Assembly (NCBI RefSeq): GCF_036241575.1
Contig: NZ_CP108455.1
Coordinates: 5,583,501-5,647,500 of the forward strand
DNA from: Streptomyces sp. NBC_01267
GTDB taxonomy: Bacteria; Actinomycetota; Actinomycetes; Streptomycetales; Streptomycetaceae
Direction of reading: 5' to 3'
Length of the DNA: 64,000 nucleotides
The notes under the pieces are model-generated. The model made no database searches. It saw nothing but the letters and a program-made list of their open reading frames with translations, and was not told where the DNA came from. How positions within the stretch are numbered: position 1 is the first letter of the stretch; the number at the start of each line of letters is the position of its first letter. Shown piece by piece: positions 26,558 through 33,565 of this stretch. The translations under genes were made by a program, and so were the position numbers.

Positions 26558-27133
26558 TCAGACCGCGGCGGTCTGGAAGGCGGCTCCGAAGAGCCAGTTG
26601 CCGTTGGTTTCGGCGTCGGTGCTCGTGTAGAAGTCCCGGAAGGCGACCATCAGTTCGTCCACTGACAGCGACCCGTCGCTGTTGAGGTCGAGCCGCTCGA
26701 ACGCGATGCGTGCGTTCTCGGGCGAGGTCCCGAACGCGAGCTGCACGGCGCTGAATTCGGTGGCGGTGACCCGGCCGTCGTCGTCACGGTCGCAGAGACT
26801 CCAGATGGCGTTCGCCACCGGGCGGCTCGCTGCGTTGAAGCTCTCGGCCGAGCCGACGAGCTTCCGCATCCCGACCCGGTACTCGGTCGGGTCGATCTTC
26901 CCGTCGCCGTTGGTGTCCAGTTCGGTCACGAGGCCGTGCCACCAGTCCTGGCAGACGTTCAGCATCGTTACGGATTTCGGAGAGCCGAAGGGCTCGCCCA
27001 CGGCCGCGATGATCCGCGCGGCGAAGGTCAGAATGTCGGCGGCGTCGACCACCCCGTCCTTGTTCTGATCGGCATGCCCGAAACACATGTCGAACTTCCG
27101 GTCGAGCAACGCACTCTGCTGAGCGGGAATCAT
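26558..27133 (-). CDS. four-EF-hand calcium-binding protein, calerythrin-like
   Basis: 191-residue acidic protein with four well-formed EF-hand loops: DQNKDGVVDAAD (residues 22-33), DTNGDGKIDPTE, DRDDDGRVTATE and DLNSDGSLSVDE, each with Asp/Asn ligands at 1, 3, 5, Gly at 6 and acidic residue at 12. This is the sarcoplasmic-type architecture of calerythrin from Saccharopolyspora. No signal peptide, so a cytoplasmic Ca2+ buffer or sensor is expected. The ATG at 27133 fits the family start; an in-frame upstream reading to 27247 passes through the promoter region. First gene of the minus-strand cluster, 143 nt ahead of the HAD gene and preceded by two palindromes. Confidence 0.9.
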   Translation of the reverse strand: MIPAQQSALLDRKFDMCFGHADQNKDGVVDAADILTFAARIIAAVGEPFGSPKSVTMLNVCQDWWHGLVTELDTNGDGKIDPTEYRVGMRKLVGSAESFNAASRPVANAIWSLCDRDDDGRVTATEFSAVQLAFGTSPENARIAFERLDLNSDGSLSVDELMVAFRDFYTSTDAETNGNWLFGAAFQTAAV

Positions 27134-27210
27134 CTGCGAACGCCCTTCGATGACAAGCCGGAGAAACAGATACGGCCACTCGACATCACGAGCCGAGGGC
27201 CGACCGCACA

Positions 27211-27237
27211 AGGCTATGAGGCCGATCGGGCGAACAA
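27211..27237 (-). promoter_or_regulatory. candidate promoter of the EF-hand/HAD/ADH/P450 cluster
   Basis: On the minus strand TTGTTC (27232-27237), 15-nt spacer, TAGCCT (27211-27216). The spacer is short, so confidence is modest. The -35 overlaps the palindrome at 27235-27250. Confidence 0.35.
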
Positions 27238-27250
27238 GTGCGATCACTTG
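27235..27250. promoter_or_regulatory. operator-like palindrome CAAGTGCGATCACTTG
   Basis: Perfect 6-bp arms around CGAT, 102 nt upstream of the EF-hand start codon and overlapping the candidate -35. Confidence 0.45.
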
Positions 27251-27264
27251 GAGGGTTCACCCTC
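27251..27264. promoter_or_regulatory. second palindrome GAGGGTTCACCCTC, abutting the first
   Basis: Perfect 6-bp arms with 2-nt centre; flanking CTT/AAG can extend pairing with one bulge. Could be an operator or the terminator stem of the response-regulator transcript. Confidence 0.4.
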
Positions 27265-27306
27265 AAGAATGAGCGGCATCACATCTGTTCTACGGCCCGG
27301 TGGATG

Positions 27307-27354
27307 AAGGGCCGGTCGGCCGTGGTCGAAAAGGGCCGGTCGGCCGTGGTCGAA
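27307..27354. repeat. exact 24-bp tandem duplication
   Basis: The 24-mer beginning AAGGGCCGGTCGGCCGTGGT occurs twice in direct succession (27307-27330, 27331-27354) in the gap between the response regulator stop and the EF-hand promoter. Each copy contains GGCCG-GT-CGGCC. Confidence 0.9.
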
Positions 27355-27407
27355 GTGGAGAACCGGATCTTCTTCGACGTCGGCGAATTCCCGCACCGGA
27401 GGCCCGT

Positions 27408-28163
27408 TCAGGCGGGCCGGCCCGCGACCCCCGGCACCACCAGACCGGACTCGTACGCGATCACCACCGCGTGGGTCCGGTTCTGCGCGCCGAGTTTGGT
27501 CAGCACGTTCCCGACATGGGTCTTCACCGTCTCCAGGCTCACCGTGAGCGACTCCGCGATCTCCGGGTTGGACAGGCCGGTGGCCATCAGCCTCAGCACC
27601 TCCTCCTCCCGCCCCGTCAGTGCCGCCCTCGGCAGCGCCTCGGCGGAGTCCAGCGGGCGGGCGGCGACCATCCGGCGCAGCGCCGCCGGGAAGAGGATCG
27701 CCTCTCCCGCCGCCACCACCCGTACCGCTTCCGCGATCTGCCGGACCGGAAGCCGCTTGAGTACGAAGCCACTGGCCCCCGCGCTGAGCGCGGCGGTGAC
27801 GTAGCCGTCGTTCTCGAAGGTGGTGATCACCACGACCTTCGGCGGAGCGGCCGACCCGGCCAGCAACTGCCGGGTGGCGTCTATCCCGTTGCGGCGCGGC
27901 ATCCGTACATCCATCAGCACCACGTCCGGCCGCAGCCGCCGCGCCTGTTCGACCGCCTCGACGCCGTCGGCGGCCTCGCCGATCACCGTGATCCCCGGCT
28001 GCACCGCGAGCAGGGTGCGCAGACCGCTGCGGGTCACCTCGTCGTCGTCCGCGATCAGGAGTGTGACGGGGGAGTTGGCGGGGGAGCTGGTGGGGTTGGT
28101 GGTGACGGGGCCGGTTCCGGCGGCGCCGGCCGTGACGGCTGCGCTCGCGTCGGAGCCCGTCAC
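27408..28163 (-). CDS. NarL/LuxR-type response regulator
   Basis: 251-residue two-component output protein. The receiver domain (about residues 33-150) has the acidic pocket ADDDE, phospho-acceptor Asp85 in VVLMDVRMP and the conserved Lys in FVLKRLP; the C-terminal LuxR helix-turn-helix is LTGREEEVLRLMATGLSNPE ... VKTHVGNVLTKLG. A Ser/Thr/Ala-rich N-terminal extension of about 30 residues precedes the receiver. The GTG start overlaps the kinase stop by 4 nt (GTGA), so the pair is co-translated. Possible target site: the 18-bp palindrome upstream of the kinase. The gene ends 275 nt before the calcium-protein cluster on the same strand. Confidence 0.92.
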   Translation of the reverse strand: MTGSDASAAVTAGAAGTGPVTTNPTSSPANSPVTLLIADDDEVTRSGLRTLLAVQPGITVIGEAADGVEAVEQARRLRPDVVLMDVRMPRRNGIDATRQLLAGSAAPPKVVVITTFENDGYVTAALSAGASGFVLKRLPVRQIAEAVRVVAAGEAILFPAALRRMVAARPLDSAEALPRAALTGREEEVLRLMATGLSNPEIAESLTVSLETVKTHVGNVLTKLGAQNRTHAVVIAYESGLVVPGVAGRPA

Positions 28164-29449
28164 GCGCGCAACCGGGCCGGCAGCCGGACCGCCAACCGCC
28201 AGTGCTGCGGACCGTCCGGGCCTGCCTCGATCTCACCGTGCAACAGGCGTACGCGCTCGGCCAGTCCGGGCAGGCCGTGCCCGGACGTCGGGAAGGCACC
28301 CGGGCCCCCGCCCGTACTCGTACTCGTACGCGGCCCGGTCCGGTTGACCACACCGAGCTCCAGTCCGTCCGGCGCGGCTGCCACCCGGACCTCGATCGGG
28401 CCGCCCGCCCCGTGCCGCAACGCGTTGGTCAATCCCTCCTGCAGGATCCGGTACGCCGCCCGGGAGAGCGTCCCCTGCACCTGCGCCAGCCCGCCCGTCA
28501 GCTCCGGCTCCACCACCGCCCCCGCGTGCCGCAACCGGTCCAGCAGTTCGGGCAGGTCGGCCAGGGTGCGGGTCGGGGCTGTCCCCGACTCCTCCTCGCG
28601 CAGCACGCCCAGCACGTAGTCCAGGTCCTCCAGTGCGGCCCGGGTCGACTCCTCGATGCTGCGCAGCGCGGCCCGCGCCGCCACCGGGTCGGCGGACAGC
28701 ACCTCGCCCGCCACCGCCGCCTGGATCGTGGTCGCCGTCAGCGTGTGCCCGATCGAGTCGTGCAACTCGTGGGCCAGCCGGTTCCGTTCGGCCATCAGCA
28801 GCTCCCGCTCGGCCGCCAGCGCGAGCCGCTCGGCCGACGACGGCCCCAACAGCCGTGGCGCCAGCCACCGCAGAGTGCCCGTCACCACCGCACAGACAGC
28901 CGCCGCCAGCAGCACGCAGCCGAGCGCCGCCGCCCAGCTGCCCCAGCCACCCTCCAGCCGAACCGACCGGCCGAACAGGCTCAGCTCTCCCTCGGCGCCG
29001 AGCCAGTTCCCCGGCAGGACCAGGCCCGCGATCATCAGCACACCGCTCACCAGCGCCCCCGTCCACCCCAGTGCCACGTGCAGCAGCAGCCAGACCGGAG
29101 TCCGCCAACGGCCGGCAGCGGACGCCGGCGCGGTGGGAGCCCGGCCGGTGCCGGGCGAACCCGCCGGCCGCCGACCGGTCAGCGGATCCGGCAACGGCAC
29201 CCTCAGCAGCCGGCGGGCGGAGACGATCAGCCCCCGCCGTGTGGTGCGGGCCAGCCCGACCGCGCCGATCAGCGCCGCCCACGCCAGCAGGTCCAGAACG
29301 ACCTGCACCCCGTAGGGGGCGGACCGCCACGCCAGTGCGGGCAGCGTCACGAAAGGCAGCAGAGCGATGCTCGCCAACGCGGCGCACCAGGCGTACAGCA
29401 CACCCGTGTACGTGGAGCCGCGCAGCAGCGGCCGGATTCCCCTGATCAT
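28160..29449 (-). CDS. NarL-family sensor histidine kinase
   Basis: 429-residue membrane kinase with four predicted membrane segments (about residues 12-80 and 130-205), then HisKA_3 with phospho-acceptor His230 in AHELHDSIGH and a HATPase_c domain with the N box LQEGLTNALRHG and G box GHGLPGLAERV. Short extracytoplasmic parts suggest sensing within or at the membrane. The ATG at 29449 begins just before the first hydrophobic helix; no clear ribosome-binding site, but CATACT lies about 11 nt upstream and could be a -10 for a very short leader. Partner is the overlapping response regulator. Divergent from a DUF4190 gene. Confidence 0.9.
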   Translation of the reverse strand: MIRGIRPLLRGSTYTGVLYAWCAALASIALLPFVTLPALAWRSAPYGVQVVLDLLAWAALIGAVGLARTTRRGLIVSARRLLRVPLPDPLTGRRPAGSPGTGRAPTAPASAAGRWRTPVWLLLHVALGWTGALVSGVLMIAGLVLPGNWLGAEGELSLFGRSVRLEGGWGSWAAALGCVLLAAAVCAVVTGTLRWLAPRLLGPSSAERLALAAERELLMAERNRLAHELHDSIGHTLTATTIQAAVAGEVLSADPVAARAALRSIEESTRAALEDLDYVLGVLREEESGTAPTRTLADLPELLDRLRHAGAVVEPELTGGLAQVQGTLSRAAYRILQEGLTNALRHGAGGPIEVRVAAAPDGLELGVVNRTGPRTSTSTGGGPGAFPTSGHGLPGLAERVRLLHGEIEAGPDGPQHWRLAVRLPARLRA

Positions 29450-29485
29450 GATGCGGCCAGTATGACCGGCGAGCCCACCGACGGC

Positions 29486-29503
29486 CTCCCCCGATCGGGG
29501 GAG
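29486..29503. promoter_or_regulatory. perfect 18-bp palindrome CTCCCCCGATCGGGGGAG
   Basis: Uninterrupted palindrome 37 nt from the kinase start and 85 nt from the divergent DUF4190 start. Position suggests an operator for the NarL-type regulator or another dimeric repressor. Confidence 0.55.
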
Positions 29504-29587
29504 CGCTTTCTCCCGCTTTCCCGCGATGTGCGTCCAGGACCCCGCGAGCCAGGATCGTGCCCCGACCAGTTGACCGGAGGACAGTTG

Positions 29588-29971
29588 ATGAACACACAAG
29601 GGACGAGGACGCTGCCCCACCCCCGGGGCACCGGCCACGCCACACCGCCCGAGGCCGGCCGGAACGGCCTGACCGTGACCGCGATGGTGCTGGGCGTCAC
29701 CGGTCTGGCCACCTCGATCGTGTTGATCGGCGGCCCGCTCGGCGTCATCGGCCTGATCCTGGGCGCCGCCGCCCTGAGGACGACGAAGCGGACCGGCGTC
29801 GGGCGTGGCATGGCCGTCACCGGTCTGGTGACGTCGTCGATCGCCATCGTGGTGTCCGTCCTGGTCGCCGTCTCCGTCGCCTGGTACGCCGACCACACCC
29901 AGGAGTGCTACCGGCCCGACAGTTTCCGGCAGTACACGCACTGCGTCCACCAGCAGCTCGGCGGGCACTGA
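29588..29971 (+). CDS. DUF4190 small membrane protein
   Basis: 127-residue protein with two hydrophobic segments, LTVTAMVLGVTGLATSIVLI and the stretch after GLVTSSIAIVVSVLVAV, flanking a Gly-rich loop (GLILGAAALRTTKRTG), the DUF4190 pattern. The C-terminal tail carries two Cys (ECYRPDSF, THCVHQ) outside the membrane. Start ATG 29588 is fixed by GGAGG 7 nt upstream. Function is unknown; this family often accompanies signalling or secretion genes. Being divergent from the kinase with an 18-bp palindrome between them, it may be a target of that system. Confidence 0.85.
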   Translation: MNTQGTRTLPHPRGTGHATPPEAGRNGLTVTAMVLGVTGLATSIVLIGGPLGVIGLILGAAALRTTKRTGVGRGMAVTGLVTSSIAIVVSVLVAVSVAWYADHTQECYRPDSFRQYTHCVHQQLGGH

Positions 29972-29989
29972 CCGGTGCCCGGCAGCACC

Positions 29990-30021
29990 GCGGATCCGCC
30001 GCCCCTGAGCGGTGGATCCGC
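29990..30021 (+). terminator. terminator after the DUF4190 gene
   Basis: Arms GCGGATCCGCCGC / GCGGTGGATCCGC pair over 13 positions (one G-U) around a 6-nt loop, 18 nt after the stop. Confidence 0.65.
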
Positions 30022-30087
30022 CCCCCCCGCACGCACCCGAGGGCGGAAGGGCCGACCGGCCACCTCTGCCCGGCAAGGACGAACACG

Positions 30088-31626
30088 ATGACGCGCAACA
30101 GACGAACGGCATCTCTTCTGGCCGCCGGAGCCGCGGTGACTCTCGTTTCCGCACTGACGCCCGCGACGGCCTTCGCCGCACCCCGGGCGTCCGTGGCCAC
30201 GGCCTCGCCGCGCCCGTACACACAGCAGAAACTCCGGTGGCAGCGCTGCGACGCGCAGAGCCCCACCACGTTTCGGTGCGCGACCGTCAAGGTGCCGCTG
30301 GACTACGGCGATCCCGGCGGCAAACAGATCGACATCGCGATATCCCGGCTGAAGGCGAGCAGCGCGAAGGAACGCCGCGGTGTTCTGCTGCTCAACCCCG
30401 GCGGCCCCGGCGGGCCGGGCCTGGACCTGCCCGTCGCACCGGAGCTGAACATCCCCGGGGCGGTGAAGAGGCAGTACGACCTCATCGGGTTCGACCCGAG
30501 AGGTGTCGGGCAGAGTTCTCCCCTCGGCTGCGGACTGACCGCTGACGAGGAGAACGACGAACGCCCCTACAAGGCCGGTACGTTCACGAAGGACGTGGCG
30601 TGGGCCCGTACGGTGGCCGACAAGTGCCGGGCCGCGGCGGGTGACGAGCTGCCGCACCTCACCACCCGCAACACCGCCCGCGACATGGACGTCGTCCGCG
30701 CCGTGCTGGGGGAGAAGAAGATCTCCTACCTGGGCTACTCGTACGGCACCTACCTCGGAGCCGTCTACGCGCAGATGTTCCCCCGGCGGACCGACCGGTT
30801 CGTGCTGGACAGCGCGGCCGATCCCGCACAGATCTGGCGGGCCACGTTCCAGGAGATGGCGAAGGGGGCCGAGGCGGCCTTCACGCGATGGACCGAGTGG
30901 ACCGCCCAGCGGCACACCACGTACCACCTGGGTGACACCCCCGCCCAGGTCCGCGAGAGCTTCTGGGACCTGATCGGCCGGGCCGACCGCGAGCCGGTCG
31001 ACTCCGGCGGGACGCTCCTCACCGGGGACGGCATCCGCTCCGAACTGCGCCCCGTCTTCTTCCACGTCCGGGCCGCCGCCGAACGGGTCGCCGAGCTGAA
31101 GAAGGCGGCCGGGGGCGAGCAGCCGGCCGCACCGCCCGGTACACCCGAGCAGGCGTCGGGCCCCGCCCCGGCAGCGTTCGGCCGTACCGTCCCCCCGGAC
31201 AACGACGCCGCGATCGCCTGGGCCGTCGTCTGCGCCGACACCCGCACCTCGTGGCCGAGCGACCCCGAGCAGTACCGCCGCGACGCGATCCGCGACAAGG
31301 CCCGGTACCCGCTGTACGGCGACATCGCCTCCACCATCAAGCCGTGCGCCTTCTGGAAACAGGGCAGCGAGCCGGGGACGACGGTGAACAACGACGTCAG
31401 CGCACTGATCCTGCAGAACGAGTGGGACCCCCAGACCCCCCTGCCCGGCGCCCGGGGCCTGCACCGGGCCCTGCACGGCTCCCGGATGGTCACTGTCGCC
31501 GGAGGGGAGGGGCACGGCGTCTACGGCCTGGCCGACTCCTGCGCGGACCGGAGCGCCACGGCCTATCTGACCACCGGCAGCCTCCCGGCCGAGGACCTGA
31601 CCTGCCGGGCGCCGGGCGACACCTGA
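30088..31626 (+). CDS. secreted tripeptidyl aminopeptidase (S33, Tap/SlpD-like)
   Basis: 512-residue secreted alpha/beta-hydrolase peptidase that removes tripeptides from protein N-termini. Signal peptide residues 1-30 (RRTASLLAAGAAVTLVSALT...AFAA). Oxyanion region LLNPGGPGGPG, nucleophile Ser218 in LGYSYGTYLG, Asp in QNEWDPQTP and His in GGEGHGVYG; the C-terminal TAP-like domain carries CADTRTSWPSD. Start ATG 30088 has AAGGA 8 nt upstream. Family members help Streptomyces process secreted proteases and use peptides. It sits alone between a terminator and a convergent ABC exporter. Confidence 0.92.
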   Translation: MTRNRRTASLLAAGAAVTLVSALTPATAFAAPRASVATASPRPYTQQKLRWQRCDAQSPTTFRCATVKVPLDYGDPGGKQIDIAISRLKASSAKERRGVLLLNPGGPGGPGLDLPVAPELNIPGAVKRQYDLIGFDPRGVGQSSPLGCGLTADEENDERPYKAGTFTKDVAWARTVADKCRAAAGDELPHLTTRNTARDMDVVRAVLGEKKISYLGYSYGTYLGAVYAQMFPRRTDRFVLDSAADPAQIWRATFQEMAKGAEAAFTRWTEWTAQRHTTYHLGDTPAQVRESFWDLIGRADREPVDSGGTLLTGDGIRSELRPVFFHVRAAAERVAELKKAAGGEQPAAPPGTPEQASGPAPAAFGRTVPPDNDAAIAWAVVCADTRTSWPSDPEQYRRDAIRDKARYPLYGDIASTIKPCAFWKQGSEPGTTVNNDVSALILQNEWDPQTPLPGARGLHRALHGSRMVTVAGGEGHGVYGLADSCADRSATAYLTTGSLPAEDLTCRAPGDT

Positions 31627-31648
31627 GGCCGCACTCATCCCACCGCGC

Positions 31649-33565
31649 TCACCCCACCAGGCTCTCCCGCCACGCCCGGTGCAGACCCGCGAACCGCCCC
31701 GTCCCCGCGATGAGTTCGTCCGGGGTCCCGTCCTCGACGATCCTGCCGTTCTCCATCACCAGGACCCGGTCCGCGATCTCCACGGTGGAGAGCCGGTGGG
31801 CGATGACCACCGCCGTACGGCCGCGCAGCACCGTGTCCATCGCGCGCTGCACCGCCCGTTCGCCCGGGATGTCGAGCGAACTCGTCGCCTCGTCGAGGAT
31901 CAGCACCGCGGGGTCGGCGAGCAACGCGCGGGCGAAGGACACCAACTGGCGCTGGCCCGCGGAGATCCGGCCGCCACGCTTGCGTACGTCCGTGTCGTAC
32001 CCCTCCGGCAGCGAGGCGATGAAGTCGTGCGCGCCGATGGCCTTCGCGGCCCGTTCGATGTCCTCGGGCGTCGCCCCGGGGCTGCCGATGGCGATGTTCT
32101 CGGCGATCGTGCCGGAGAAGAGGAACGCCTCCTGCGTCACCATGACGACGCCGCGCCGCAGTTCGGGCACGTCCAGATCGGCGAGATCGACCCCGTCCAG
32201 GCGGACCCGGCCGTCGGTCGGATCGTAGAAACGGGCCAGGAGTTTGGCGAGCGTCGACTTGCCCGCGCCCGTCGAGCCGACGACCGCGACCGTCTGGCCC
32301 GCCGGGATGGTGAGGTCGAAGCGGGGCAGTACCTCGCCGCCGGTGCGGTAGGCGAAGCGGACGCCGTCGAAGACGACCTCGCGGCCCGGGTGTCCGGAGG
32401 TGAGCGCGGGCAGCGGCCGGGAGGTCCGGGGCGCGGGGACGGTCGGCTCCTGGGCCAGCAGGCCCGCGATCTTCTCCAGTGAGGCCGCCGCCGACTGGTA
32501 GGAGTTGAGGAACATGCCGAGCCGGTCGATCGGGTCGTACAGCCTGCGCAGGTACAGCACGGACGCGGCCAGCACACCGAGGGCGAGTCCCCCTTCGGTG
32601 ACCCGGTAGGCGCCCCACAGGACGATGCCCGCCACGGCGGTGTTGGCGATCAGCCGGGAGCCGGCCACATAGCGGGCCATCTCCAGCAGCGCATCGCCGT
32701 TGACCCGCTCGTGGCGCCGGTTGAGCTCGTCGAACTCCGCGTCGTTGGCCCGCTCGCGGCGGAACGCCTGCACCGGGCGGATGCCGTTCATGGTCTCCGC
32801 GAACTTCACGATGACGGCGGCCACCGCGGTCGAGCGCTGAGCGAAGACCACCGAGACCCGGCGCCGGTAGAGACGGATCAGTAGATACAGCGGTACGAAG
32901 GAGAGCACCGCGACCGCGCCGAGCTGCCAGTCCAGGAAGAGCAGCATCACGCAGATGTAGACCACCGAGAGGACCACCCCGATGAGCTCCTGGAGGCCGT
33001 CGCTGAGCAGTTCGCGCAGCGACTCGACATCGGTGGTGGAGCGGGCGATCAGACGCCCCGAGGTGTAGCGCTCGTGGAAGTCGACGCTCAGCGCCTGGGC
33101 GTGCCGGAAGATCCGCCCGCGGAGATCGAGGAGAGCGCCCTGGTTGACGTGCGCGGACGTCAGCACGAAGGCGTACTGCAGGGCCCCGGAGAGCAGCGCG
33201 CAGCCGAGGTAGCCGACACCGACGGCGATCAGCGGGCCGTGGTCGTGGTCGCGGAAGGCGGGGACCGCGTGGTCGATGGCGTACGCGACGAGCAGCGGGC
33301 CCGCCTGGATCGCGGCCTGTTGGACGAGCATCAGCAGCGCGGAGACCACCGCGAGCGTCCGGTGCGGTGCGAGGAGCGAGCGCAGTAGGGCCCCGGTCGC
33401 GCCGGGCGGGGTGGGCAGCGCGTCCTTGTCGTACGGGTCGTCACCGGCCTTCTGCGGCGCGGCGCCGGCTCCCGGTGATTCCGGCGCGCCCGGCGCCGTT
33501 CCCGCGTCCGCGTCCGGATCAGCGCCGGGCTCCGCGGCCCGTCGGCCGTCGACGTTGGTGGTCAT
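31649..33565 (-). CDS. ABC exporter half-transporter, consensus Walker B, divergent signature
   Basis: 638-residue membrane protein with six transmembrane helices (about residues 65-350) fused to an ATPase domain. Walker A GSTGAGKST, Walker B VLILDEATSSLD with catalytic Glu, H-loop VIAHRLST. The signature motif is ISAGQRQ instead of LSGGQ. Its overlapping upstream neighbour has a canonical signature but an Asp in place of the catalytic Glu; together they have the layout of a heterodimeric type IV exporter with one active and one degenerate ATP site. ATG start overlaps the neighbour stop by 4 nt. A disordered acidic Pro/Ala/Gly N-terminus of about 55 residues precedes the first helix. Substrate unknown (lipid, drug or peptide). 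Confidence 0.92.
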   Translation of the reverse strand: MTTNVDGRRAAEPGADPDADAGTAPGAPESPGAGAAPQKAGDDPYDKDALPTPPGATGALLRSLLAPHRTLAVVSALLMLVQQAAIQAGPLLVAYAIDHAVPAFRDHDHGPLIAVGVGYLGCALLSGALQYAFVLTSAHVNQGALLDLRGRIFRHAQALSVDFHERYTSGRLIARSTTDVESLRELLSDGLQELIGVVLSVVYICVMLLFLDWQLGAVAVLSFVPLYLLIRLYRRRVSVVFAQRSTAVAAVIVKFAETMNGIRPVQAFRRERANDAEFDELNRRHERVNGDALLEMARYVAGSRLIANTAVAGIVLWGAYRVTEGGLALGVLAASVLYLRRLYDPIDRLGMFLNSYQSAAASLEKIAGLLAQEPTVPAPRTSRPLPALTSGHPGREVVFDGVRFAYRTGGEVLPRFDLTIPAGQTVAVVGSTGAGKSTLAKLLARFYDPTDGRVRLDGVDLADLDVPELRRGVVMVTQEAFLFSGTIAENIAIGSPGATPEDIERAAKAIGAHDFIASLPEGYDTDVRKRGGRISAGQRQLVSFARALLADPAVLILDEATSSLDIPGERAVQRAMDTVLRGRTAVVIAHRLSTVEIADRVLVMENGRIVEDGTPDELIAGTGRFAGLHRAWRESLVG

